Assembly (NCBI RefSeq): GCF_018320785.1
Contig: NC_054884.1
Location: 18,167,667 to 18,231,666, forward strand
Reading direction: 5' to 3'
From: Cheilinus undulatus
Lineage: Eukaryota > Chordata > Actinopteri > Labriformes > Labridae
Length of the DNA: 64,000 nucleotides
The notes under the pieces are model-generated. The model was not told the DNA's origin. It made no database searches and worked only from the letters and a program-made list of their open reading frames with translations. The position numbers and the translations under genes were made by a program. Shown piece by piece: positions 50,010 through 61,978 of this stretch (positions within the stretch are counted from its first letter, which is position 1; every line of letters starts with the position of its first letter).

Positions 50010-50314
50010 AGATAAGTGTAATTTAACAATACTTGACATGTCTGTCCCTGGACTACTGCTCCAAGCCGGACACGCTGCAATGCTTTCATCTCTACCGCTA
50101 CTCAATACAACCTTCAAAACTCTACCCATAAAACATTCTGCAGTAGCAGTAATAATGGCCCACACTGCCACAATGTTCAGGATCAGCAGAGAGCTGTTTG
50201 GAGTCAAATGAAGGAGAACAGCCAAGTGCAGCGCACAGACACACATGTTGATGCTGTTGTTATGGAATGAAGACTACTTTCAGGAGACAGGAGGGAAATC
50301 GTAATAATCCAAGC

Positions 50315-53300
50315 TCAGTAGTTTCCTTGGTTTTGATTCCTGTAGCCACCTCTCTGGTAGCCGCCCTGTTTCTGTTGGTAGCCTCCTTTCTGATCTGTGA
50401 ACAAAAAGGAAACAAGCGTTATCAGAGTATCAAAACTATATTCAATCAAACCACAATATCCAAATAGTTTAAATGAGGGTGTTTAATAACATTTATCTAC
50501 AAGTTACCATAACAACAGTTTAACAGAGGATCAGTTTCTAATATGTATCAGGTAAGGGAAACTGTTTTGATACAGTTCACTTCAATAAACCCCAAGTAAA
50601 CAGGATATGAAGCTTATCTTTCACAGTTAGTTTTATTCTTGACAACTATATTCTTCCACTTTCTGAGGAGACACCAAGTACAACATTAAGAGCAAAATAA
50701 TGTCACATTAACAGCATATTAAAACAACACCACGTTCATGTTCTCTGTTTTCCATTGTAGTGTAGCTGTGTGGAACAGTTCAGACTTCCAACCACAGATC
50801 TGGTTATACAACACCATTTATCACTTAAATCCCTTAAAAATAATGCCATCCTTTATCCTTAACTCACCTTTTAATACATTACAAGCTAGCTACTGATTAA
50901 GTGCAGACAAAGTGAGTCAGCAATAAAGTCACAAGCAGCAGTGAATTAACAGCACACAGACTCTGCAGGAGATCAGTGGGTGTGGGAAGGTCACCATATG
51001 GTTCAGAATAGTTTTGTTTATCTAAAAGCACTCTGAGCATGTTCTACCATACCTCTCTGGTAGGATTGCTTCATTTGGTATCCACCTTTCTGGTCTGTAT
51101 AAAAAAGAAGACGCACATTTAATTTCAAAAAGATCAGGCTATAATTTCGAAAGCATAGAGAACATCACATACATGCAGTAACTGTATAAATGTGCTGTAA
51201 CATGCACATTTATACTAGGTGGCATCTACAGTATACTGTGAAACTGGCAGTCTAAACTCACCTCTGTTGAAGTAACCTCCATAGACGCCCTGTTTCAGGT
51301 CAAAGACGCGTTCGTTGTTCTCCACCAAGCTTCCCAGTTTCTCAGCCAGCTGCAGAGCCATGTTCTGTAGAGAGGTGGGCTCCGTGCGGTGCATCACTAC
51401 CGTCTGTGTGGGCTGATCCAACGATGCCTGATGGATGAAGAAGAGAAAACATTTCAAAAACTTTGATTTGAAAATAACATCATGCATGTAGATAAAAAAA
51501 AGCTAAATCTTGAAATTCATTTTAAATCTAAAGTAAAAAGGAGTAGCCTACCATCAGCTCCTCATTGATGATCATCTTGCTAATGATGCTGTGAACTGTG
51601 GGGATCTCCAACTCGAACATCTCAGACAGGGTCTCCATGCTGGGGGGGGGGATATGGAAAGTGGTAAGCAATATGGCAAGAACGTTTTTAATAGTTTCTT
51701 TTTTCTCACAATGTTGCAAAATTTTAAAAGGTCCTGAACAAAGAGTGATGTTTTCTGACTTTGACCTTCTTTCTCCCTCTCAAACAAGCCTGTAGTCAAT
51801 TCCTGTTTGTGCACAAGACCTGAGAAAGATACTTTAAATCACTGTGTCTTCAATTATGTTGTAGCTTGTGTCTGGATATGTAATCAAACATTTTGTTTCT
51901 ATCCAGCTGAACTGCGTTAGGCTGCTATGGAAAACAATATATTTCCTGATATGACTGTTTTAAATAAAAGCATCTGAACAACACAATAAGGAGGGACTAA
52001 AGCTGTGAAGCGTTTGTCCAGTATCAAATATTTTTCTGGTTAAATAAACTGAGCTTCAGTGGTCCAATGCTTTTAATCATCTTAGACTTGACAAGCAAGT
52101 CATCAACTGAAAAGTGCCTTTGAGCAGGTGGACCTGAGTGAATGGAAATGCAGTAAGCATAAACACCTGCTCTGACATGAGGTGGCGGCAATGCTGGTTG
52201 TTTAGGTTAGCAACACAGGAGACGATTTTTAAACTTAAACAATTTTGAAAAACTGACAGACCACAGATAAGGAGGGTTTCAAACAAGTTTTTCAACTTGT
52301 AATCCTCTGAATGCACACTAGGCGAATCAGCCAGACTATGAGACCACACACCTGCTGTCTGAAGTAACAATTTCACAGTGAAGACTGCACACAGGAGATC
52401 TCACTGAATCTTATGTGATCAAACATGACTTCAGAAGTAAAACAAACATGTAGGACAACTGAAATACTCAGCTGGCTGTCCTGGTGCACATTATAGTTGC
52501 AGCAAAATTTAAAAACAAGGTGTATAAGGTAAAAGCTGGAATAAAGGTACAGTTTTTGATCATCGGGGGCAAATCTAGACTAAAATCAGGCTTAACATAA
52601 TATAGTGTGTGGCCAGCCTTAGAAAGTGTTTAAAGTCTGCCTGGCTCTACTCTGATGGCGTCAGAGTGAACCATAAAGAAGAAAGGGGCTCAATATGAGA
52701 TGGCTGTCACTAATCAGTATCTTGCACTACTTTTGTTTACCAGCCACTGTGGGTGGTCGGTTGAGCAATTGTTGGCATCAGTGTTGCCTTCTGTCCACAC
52801 TAACCATACTAGTGTCATCAGTCCATGATTAGGGTTTTGTAAAAATCCATGTGATAACCGTTAACAGCACTGATGCAACACTAGTTCTAATACACTATAA
52901 CTCAATATTTTCCCGATTTAAAAAACCTTTAAAATCAGACAAAATTTGGCAATGCTTTAATTTAGATTCTTTTGTTTATACTAAAAGGTTGAGTTTCATC
53001 CTAGATTGGCACTAAATCTAGTCTTCGAACTACAAACTGATGCTTCAGCAAGAGGAACAGAATCTAAACACACAAATGTTTTAGCAGAGACAATGCAAGC
53101 ACTGTTCCAATCTAATCGTCTGGTGCTTACCTGATGGAGTCGTACACACTGCTGTATGTAAACAGGTAAGTCCTCAGTGACTCCTCTTGGATCTTCCTGT
53201 TAAAGGAAACCATAAAAGGCAAGATTAAATCAGTGGGTTATGTTCTACAATGATTCTCAACAGGATTTATACACAAATCGTACTAAAAAATAATTATTGA

Positions 53301-56300
53301 TAAGATCTTGTCATGTGCTAACCTGACAAGCATCTCTCTGACTCGCTGTGTCTCAGGAAACAGGTCCCATACTTTGCTGTTCATCTTCTCATTGATAATG
53401 AATGAGTGGCAGGTGCGCCAGTCTCCCATCTTCATGGCTTTGCTAGCTGCCACCACATGCTCCCTCATGCTCTCTGGGGGTCCTAAGGGGCAAACAGAAG
53501 TCTTCAGTTATGCTCTTTCTCACTTTTTAAAAATACCCTCCTGGGTTTTAGAGTTAAGGGACTTGTGTCTTACCTAGCAGAGGCTGTCTCTCTCCCACTC
53601 GGAGCTGATGGTGGAACTGTTTGCTGATCATCCTGCGGCGGGCATCAAACTCGTGTGCAGCCATGTAGGGGATTTCTAGAAGCATGGCCGACACCAGGTA
53701 CACACACTCCAGAAGCTCCAGGTTGATGTGCATGTGGAAGGGCACCTGTGAGGGAAGTCAAAATATTGTTACAATACTTTGGTCTTAAATTATTCCGTCT
53801 GAAAGACAACACTTAGCTCACAGCACCAGTCCTTAGTGTTTGAGCAGTGTCCACCCATGTCTGACTTACTTGTCTCCTCTTCTCGATCTTCTCCTGCTCG
53901 GCGTTCCTCTCCTGCATGTTCCTCATGAGCAGACCCTGACCCAGCAGCTCCTTGGCGCGTCCAGATGACTGAATGTCCAGCAGTGCATTGTGGGCGTCTT
54001 TGATCATGCCCTGTCTAAAGGCACAAATGCCGAGCTGCACCATGGTTCTGTTGTATAGGATCTAGGCAAAATAAACAGAAAATATCAGTTAACATTCATT
54101 TTTTTTCTTGTTAGTGTGTTATTATTTAGGTGTGTGTGTGTGTGCCCACCTGTACGGGCGGGTCGGCGTGCTGGATGTTGTCTTGCAGGTGGCTCATTAG
54201 CATCAGGTCTCGGGCCTGGTACCAGCGGGAGTGCAGAGCGTGGTGGTAGATGTGGCAGAGGATGGCGCAGGTTCGGATACGGTCGGTGCGATCCTTGGCG
54301 TAAATGAACTTGCAGAGACGGTCCATGATTATGGCGCTGTCCTCCCCCTCGCTCTCCTCCTGGTCCTGCTCAGACTAAAAACAGCAGACAGACACAACTC
54401 AGCACTCCAGACTCACACCATTAACAAATAAAGTTACTCACTTTTAGATAGATTTCCACTTTAAACTTTTTTCAAAAAGACGTAAACCTCCACTATGCCT
54501 CTAACCTTGGTTTCTCCCTGGAGGCCCAGGCTGCGCCGGTGGGCCTTGTAGTCAAACTTGTAGTAGGTGTGCATGATCCGACGCAAGTAAATGCGACAGA
54601 TCTCCTCAGTGCTGCCCTTGTTCTCCATGTAACCGAGCAGCCGGTCCACAATGCCACAAACTCGTCCCTCATCTTTCAGATTGTCCACATATTCTGGATG
54701 ACAGGTGGAGAGAAGGGTTGGCTTAGATTACTTTGTTTTAACCTTCTGGTACACATTTTTACAGTGAGTCAGTCCCCTTTCCAATGCAGGGCAAGACAAG
54801 AGAAACATCTTTACAATTTAAAATTAAATGGAAAATATGGCAAAGGAAAACAAGACAAAGAAAGGAAATCAAAGTCTTTGAATATTCTTTCTTCCTGGTA
54901 GAGCTCACCTTGTGAGTGCGGATCTGTGTTTTGCATGATCTTGGTAAACTCTTCATCCATCCTCTCAACCAGTGTAAGGATGCAGCCACGAACCCTGAAG
55001 GGCTGAAGAAACAAGTACTGAATTAAAAACAAACTTTTTTTTTCCAAAAACAAAAAAAAAAAAGAATCCATCAGAATACAGATACAAACACACAGCTTGT
55101 GCAGAATGAAACAGATTATCCATTAAAGCTCAAGACATACAAACATTAAAACATCTACAAGTAAAACACAGATGCAGAAAGACACACACTTTGCAGGGAT
55201 TCTGTTTGAGATGGTGTAAATGATGGAGAAAACTAAGAAGAAAAGGTGGGATACCTGCTCTGAGGCTGCCAGGTTCTCGCTGTCCTCTGCAATGTTCTCC
55301 CCGATGAAGATGTTGTTGTTGTCAAAGAGGATGTCCAGCAGCTCATCTATACAGTCCAGACACTTCTTCCACATGTCGGGCTGGAGGGAAACAAAACCAG
55401 AATGATCAGTCTGAAAACAACAGAAGTCCAGCTCTAGAATCTCAACATTTTTAAAAGCGGGTTGTCATATATAAATATAACTGAAGGCTTTTAGGTTTTC
55501 TGCTCCTTTTGTGTGGAATAATCCACAGACTGAATTTAAATGGCAAAACTTGGTGACTCTGAATGTTTTTAAATCTTTAGTGAAGACTCTTGAATTCAAA
55601 CTCTCCGAATGCCCCTGTTTTAACTGATGATTATTTTACTATTGTTGATTACATTTATCGTGTACTGTTGTGAGTTTGAGCACATGTGTTGTTAAAACTG
55701 TGTATTGCTACCATTCTTGGTCAGGTCTCCATGAAAAAGAGATCTTTGATCTCAATGGGACTAACCTGGCTAAATAAAGGTTAAATAAATAAATAAATAA
55801 ATAAATGAATAAAACTGAATTCAAGCTATGAAAAATACCATGTGTAACAAATAATATAAGGAATATCAATAGCTCTATAATAATGCTATTTAGTCATGTT
55901 TACTGAATTGTGTAGTTACAAACCCTTTTTAGTGGTTACATTTAGAAATAATCAGCATCTCTTACCTTCATGAAAGCAGCCAGGTTGGGGTTGTAATCGT
56001 ATAAGGAGGCAATGATGTTAAACTTGATCTTGACCATGATACCTTGGCCTAGGTCATTCTCTGCGGCGATGGCTGCCAGAGCGTTGAGCAGCTCGATCTG
56101 GGCGGCTCTGAGAAAGGAAGAAAATGGACCAAGAGATAATATCAAGGAAACATTAAAACAGCATGAGCTTTAAAAAGTTACAGGGAATTCTGTGGAATTA
56201 TTTATCATGAAATTTACATGATTCATTAGAACTGTATTTATGATAAAAATAAAAGTATTACAAGTGCAAGTATTTTTTTGAGTAATTTATTGTTATTTAC

Positions 56301-59300
56301 GGAACTTACTGGGGAAAATTGCACTTGTAAGAAGGGTAATAAGGTTTGTACTTAGTTGCTGCTAGGCCAGTAAAAGCTTTATTATGCATTTTGTTTATTT
56401 AGACATCCTTATACTTGATTAAGTGTTAAGGATTTAATTTTTAAATGTTACTTTAATGTAATCCTGTATATTTTTACATATTTCCTATAAAACAAAGTTG
56501 TAGTCTAGAGCCTGTTTTAAAATTCTGCATCAAATCTATGACAAAGGTCCATGTAGCCCTAAACTCTACGCCCCCTGCCTAGCATGAAGCCTCCATGCAC
56601 TTCCTCAAAATCTAGCTTTGTGTTGAAATGATGTAGACCATAATCTCTGGGTTTGGTCTGCTGGGTGGGACTAGGTAACAGCCGGTGTCTGGGCATGTCT
56701 TTGGGCATATTGAGCGTACTCTAGAGTGAGAAAAATGGCTACAGACAGTAAAACAATAAGTCAAATCTGCTCACCACCTTAAAAAAAATGGCATTTCCTT
56801 ATCCACATGGCCAAAGAAGAGCAATATTTCCCCTTTCCCTGTCTTAATTGAATCAGCAGCCATTCTTTCCATCTCCTCTGATGTCTCCTCCCTCCTATGC
56901 AGCCATGCAGTGTAATAAACTAGTACTCAATTTTTATCAGAAGCATAATACACTTGGTTTTTAGTTGTCATGGTTTCCTGTGCACAAGCATGCATGAAAC
57001 TGGCATAAAAATCTCTCTTCCCAGAAGTGACTGGTCAAGGTAATGAAAATGACACAGACACACAAACATAAGTTTATAGTGCTCACAATGGTGTAGGTCA
57101 CAATGGCTTAGCTCCAGCATAGATTTACTGTGGAAGTATAAACAAGGAAGTGATGTTACCTGTCGGTACCCTTTTTGCCTCGAGCTTGCAGGATCTCGTT
57201 CAGCTTCTTCACCACCACTGGTATGTTGATCTCAGTGCCTTTAGCAAACATCTTGGGCTTTTCCTGATGGGTTGGAAACATCACATTACATCCACATTTT
57301 CAAGATTTGCTTAAAAGTGTTTTGTGGTTCCTCATTTGAATGCAAAATGTTCATCAAAAGCTACTCTATACAAATTCCTTAGACATTTAATCATGATGCT
57401 CATTAATATCATTGATCTAAAATGTGTTTTACTGCACTGACACATTGATGTACCATCTATTGTTTCATTTTGTTTTGGCTGAATCAGTCATGATTGCAAG
57501 CAGTCTAAAAAGGCATCATCTGAACTCTTCTTTACCTTGACCATAGGAGCTCCTCCCTTCACCTTCTCCCAGCCTCCCTCCACCTCCTCTCCTCCTTCCT
57601 CTTCTGCCTCCTCTTCAAGACGCTCCTTCTTCTTGGGCTTCTTTCTCTTCCCGATCCTCTTTTCACTCGGCTTCTCAGTGTCCTGAGCTCTGACAACAGA
57701 TGGAGCATGAGATGATGAGCTCACATGTTACTGTGTCTTTGTTTAATGACCATCATACGTGTTTAGGATTGCTGTTAAATTTATAACTAGTTATGATGTC
57801 TATTATTAATTATATCTAACTTGTTCTGCCAAAAACTACCAAGGTATATTTGATTTTAAAAAAGGCAAAGAGAAAGATGAGCATGATGTAATCTTCACTT
57901 CTAAAGAGATGTAACATTTTCAATTCATTTTAACTATTAATTTCACATACTTAAAGCTCACAGTTTACAAATACAAAAATAAGTCAATACAAGTGTGCAT
58001 GAAGATTCTTGTTTGCACTAGTTGTATTCCAGAGTAACTTCCTGCCCTTAAATAAAAAGAAGCTATGTGCAGAGACTAACTTTTTCAGGAAAACCACAGC
58101 CAAAGAAGAGCTCTTCTCATCGCCATCATCCGAGCTCTCACTGCCGCTGTCGACAGAGTCTGATCCCCACTCTATATCATCATCATCGTCACTAGAGGAG
58201 GACTCATCCTGACAGAGAGAGAAACAAAAGCATGTTAGCTCAGGTTCCTCTCACACACTGGTACAAAAAAACATGGCAAACTGGCTTCTTACCCCAGATC
58301 CCTTGGCAGACTTGAGGAACTTGCTGGCATCTGCAGTGGGCTCCGGCTTTTTCTTCAAAAAAGACTTAGCAGACATTCCTTCATCACCTGCATCTCCCTC
58401 ACTTTCAGAGGATGAGCCTAAAAGAAAGAGGATGCATTTTAGAGATGATGCCACTACCTCTGTAGACGCAATGGTTCTAAACCTTAATTCTGCTGTTTAT
58501 GACCAAATATGATCTTGATAAACAGTCTCAGTGCTTCTTAAACTCCATTGTTAAAAAACATATTTGATAACAGTCTGGAATACATGCTAAAATACACAAT
58601 TCAAAGGCACCAAATCAGCCTTGAATAGAACCAATCTACCATCTTTTCTGATGTTATGATGACAGATTTGCAGTATTTTTATTTTCTTGAACATCTGACA
58701 ACCTTTCTGTGAATCTCAACATAGACACACAGAGCTTACCAGAATCTCCCGGCTCCTTCTCTTCCTCTTCATCTGCAGACTCCTGTGGGTTCTAATAAGA
58801 AAGAAAAAATGTTGCTTTTCTTTTGTTACTTAAAGCTATCAAGCATAGGAACAATGCACTTCTACTTGCTTCTTACTAAAAGTATTTCTAATTTCTTTCA
58901 ATCAGAACTTTCTGTTAAGTAGACATAAAGACAACAGAGGACATTAGAGTGAAAAGTTCCTTCTTTACCTCTTTGTATGCAGCTATTTCAGTTTCAAAGT
59001 CCCTGTTGTATTTGCGGATCTTCTGACGTAGTGTACTGAGGGCTTTTGCATTATTTTTGTTCATCTTCTTCTTGCCCTCTTTGTCCTCCCAAAGCTGCAA
59101 AGATAATGATTTAATAACACTGAAGTGGGACCTTGAACATAAAACTAAACAAGTTTTGATCTAATTTTTTTTGCTTCTGACCTGGTTCAAATAGTCCTCC
59201 AAGTCAGCTAGAAGGCGGATATAGAAAGAAGGAACACCCTCTTTGTCCACGATATTCTTGCTTTTGAGGAAGGCTCGACACAACTGCTCGAACTCTTCCA

Positions 59301-59714
59301 GACATTTGGCCATATCACGAATCTTCATAGCATTGCGAATAGTTTTGATGAAGTTGGTCAACTCCTCAAACCTAAGATTCAAGAATGGTTCAGTCATGAG
59401 TAGAACAAAAGTGTAGCTGTAAAAGTTATAATTAAGCTGCTCATAAAGATACCACACCAACCTTTTGTCTTTGGCGCTGCGCACCACTCTCTTTGTGTCC
59501 TCTTCATCGTCACTGAGAAGCAATGACCTGTGGAAACAAAAGAGATATATGAGGTTGAAAAATAATAATAGTAATAAAGAAGAGTCCCTGTGAGATGTAT
59601 TTTAAGTTGCACTGACTGCTTGAAAGTAGTTCCAGTTGCTTTAGGGGTGATCTCATCAGCGGATGAGGACTCCTCTGACTCGCTGTCAGACCCGGTGGCA
59701 AAGAAACGGGACAT
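50315..59714 (-). CDS. eif3c: Translation initiation factor eIF3 subunit C
   Basis: Twenty-two coding exons join in frame on the minus strand: 59714-59617, 59527-59462, 59371-59182, 59094-58969, 58791-58740, 58417-58293, 58208-58081, 57689-57536, 57263-57160, 56107-55966, 55380-55255, 55002-54909, 54693-54506, 54374-54150, 54061-53870, 53745-53574, 53482-53323, 53196-53131, 51639-51552, 51427-51262, 51094-51053, 50394-50315 (2784 nt, 927 aa; human 913). eIF3c is a core PCI subunit of eIF3 that links the 40S subunit to eIF1 and eIF5. The N-terminus [15 protein letters not shown] starts an acidic, Ser-rich region (to about residue 300) with Lys-rich patches ([19 protein letters not shown]). The middle is almost human-like ([40 protein letters not shown]). 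The PCI part includes [18 protein letters not shown] and [14 protein letters not shown]. The Gly/Tyr/Gln tail holds a duplicated DQKGGYQ module. A 5' UTR exon lies near 60900. Confidence 0.96.
51640..53130 (-). other. eif3c intron 18, nothing recognised
   Basis: A 1.5-kb intron with a C-rich acceptor tract (nine or more C before the ag). No clear repeats or coding content. Confidence 0.55.
55470..55805 (+). mobile_element. LINE 3' end in eif3c intron 10
   Basis: The plus strand reads part of the post-RT C-terminus ([19 protein letters not shown]). The family tail gaaaaagagatctttgatct, then ctcaatgggactaacctggc, then aaataaaggttaaataaata repeats follow. It lies antisense to eif3c and is 5'-truncated. 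Confidence 0.75.
56108..57159 (-). other. eif3c intron 9, nothing recognised
   Basis: AT-rich intron without recognised repeats; no alternative exon is evident. Confidence 0.5.
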
Positions 59715-60895
59715 TTCTGAAGGAGGCTGTCAATCTGCAAAGACAAAATTACATGTTAAAATTGGGCTGAAAAAGAGGGAGAAGTATCTGCACTATATAC
59801 ACTGTGACAAAGGGTCTCATGATCCATAAAGTATGAGACTCCTCAAACATATCTGACCTTTTAATATTTTACCTCCATCACATGGATCTAAGCTTCAGAG
59901 CAACCTCAAACTAGTCTGGAAGGTTGTGAAACCAGAATTAAGGATTAATTGAACACGGTATGCACATGCTTTACAAGTGCAACCTGCTAACTTTTCGACT
60001 GTTGACAGCTTTGTTTGTTAGGTCTGTAGTTTGTTATTGTGTGGAACTTATTGTGCTGCTGTCTAGGCCAGTATTATCTAGTAAAAGACATCTTTGTAAC
60101 TTGATGGGAATGTAGGACCAAAACAAATGCGCTTCCAAGATATGCATATAGTCTAGAGGGGTCCCAACTTATTATGCTAAACATAACATGACTGAGCAGG
60201 TGTTTTCTCAGACTTCCTCATTTAAGTCAGCACAAAAAAGATGAGAAACAGCCGGTGTAAGACTTTGCAATACAATTTTGATGGTATAACAGGACATATA
60301 AAGCTATGCGTCACTGACAAGTTACTACTGCAAACTAAAGTCTACACCAGTCATACTGACCCATCTTCAATAATGCGATTCATCAGACACTTGAGCTTCC
60401 TATTGGCGACAGTAATTCACATGTTTAGGCAGTTAAATGTCTAAAGCATTATTACATGAAGGAGTTAATCTCGATGGATTAATGTTGGTGGGAGTTGGAG
60501 AAGCTAATTTCCTGGCAACTGTCAATGAGGCGACACGGAGGCTGCTCTCGTTAGCAACCTGCGTATGTAACAGCAACCTTCACCTAGCTAATGCTAGCTA
60601 GCTTTGACAGATAGCATTTCAAACATTCTGCAGCAGTAAATACATGTTTCAGGAGATGTTTTCTATTTATAAAGCCACATAAAATAATTACATGACACTT
60701 CCCGCTGTGGTTAGTAAACTGTTATCAATAGGTTTCATAACAACATAGTGCGAAAGTAACGTGGCGCTTAGTCGTCGCTAAGCTAACGGTAGCACCAACC
60801 GACAGATCCTGAGGCCTTCACCGCATGTGTCGTCGGCTTATGGATTTCACAAAGGAATTAATTAATTCACAGGTAATAATTACAGACAGGCTCAC

Positions 60896-61100
60896 CTACG
60901 TCCTCGTAGAAAAAAAATTCTGGTGTGTTTGTCTCCTTTGACTCGTTATAAAATCCAGTTTTGCTGTACAGCGGCCACAATTAAAGGCGTGCAGCAGCCT
61001 TGCCGGGCACTTGGGTCAGGAAAGGAAGTGCGCCGTCGATCTGCTAACATACGGATGGTACACAGCAGAGCTACAAATCACAACAGTACTTTTTCCTGGG
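60896..61100 (-). promoter_or_regulatory. eif3c promoter and noncoding first exon
   Basis: On the minus strand a strong donor (GACGTAG followed by gtgagcctg) ends an exon at 60896. The coding exon starts with a matching acceptor just upstream of the ATG (cag then ATTGACAGCC near 59735). The sequence from 60950 to 61050 is CpG-bearing, with ETS/E2F-like words on the plus strand (aaaggaagtgcgccgtcg). No TATA box is seen, as usual for a housekeeping gene. Confidence 0.6.
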
Positions 61101-61109
61101 GTTGTGTCG

Positions 61110-61905
61110 CCCCCTAGTGGCATAATCCAGGGTCGAGGACCTCTTCTGATTTCAGTGTCGGTATGAGAGTAACAGGGTGATAATTAATACAATGATATTA
61201 ACAACACAAGACATAAATCTCTGTCATCTTTTCAGAACTACAGAAGCCCGAAGCAGACAAACATCCTTACATCTTTATTCCATTTGCACTGACAGATACA
61301 TTTTGATTGTGTTACCGAGATGTTGACTTATGACCTTATCTAGGGATAACATTGGTTTCCCCCTTATATCAAGTCAGTTTCTTGAGAAAACAACCAAAAT
61401 TGATTCATTGTCACGGGTAGGATGGATTAAATTAAAATCCATAGATAAAAGTTCACTTAGGGCTCTATACAAATTATATATATTTTAAAGAATTTTATTA
61501 CCTTAAACATATGCTCAAAACACTAGACCAAGCTTCTTGAAGTAGGGTTTCATGTTTTTATTTATATTTTCATAAAGTATAAGGTATTTTAAAGATGTGA
61601 TACTCCATATTAAAGACTTGAAAGTTTAACACACAGTTTAAAATTACATTAATAAATGCTGATATTTACACTGGCATTGAGAAGTATGCTGTTTTATTCT
61701 CACAAACTTTATTAAAGTACTTACGCTGTCTTTTTAATCATATATTTAACTTTCTTGTGGTGAGGATAAAACATAAGACCAGATATGACTTATAAGTAAT
61801 TACTGGTCAGCCAAAGCCAGTTTATTATAATAAGCATCACAACAAACAAAGCAGCAAGTTAAAAGATTAGAGTTAAATATTATGTGGTTTTGTTCATATA
61901 AAAGG
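61110..61905. other. Spacer between eif3c and the right-edge gene
   Basis: AT-rich, no gene or recognised repeat. Confidence 0.5.
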
Positions 61906-61908
61906 ACA

Positions 61909-61914
61909 TTTATT
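61909..61914 (-). terminator. Poly(A) signal of the right-edge coiled-coil gene
   Basis: tttatt on the plus strand (AATAAA on minus), about 65 nt beyond the stop codon at 61979-61981. Confidence 0.55.
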
Positions 61915-61978
61915 GGTTACAAAAATCATGCAGTGTGAAACATTGTGACTTATAAGTTTACAAATATTCAAAACTACA

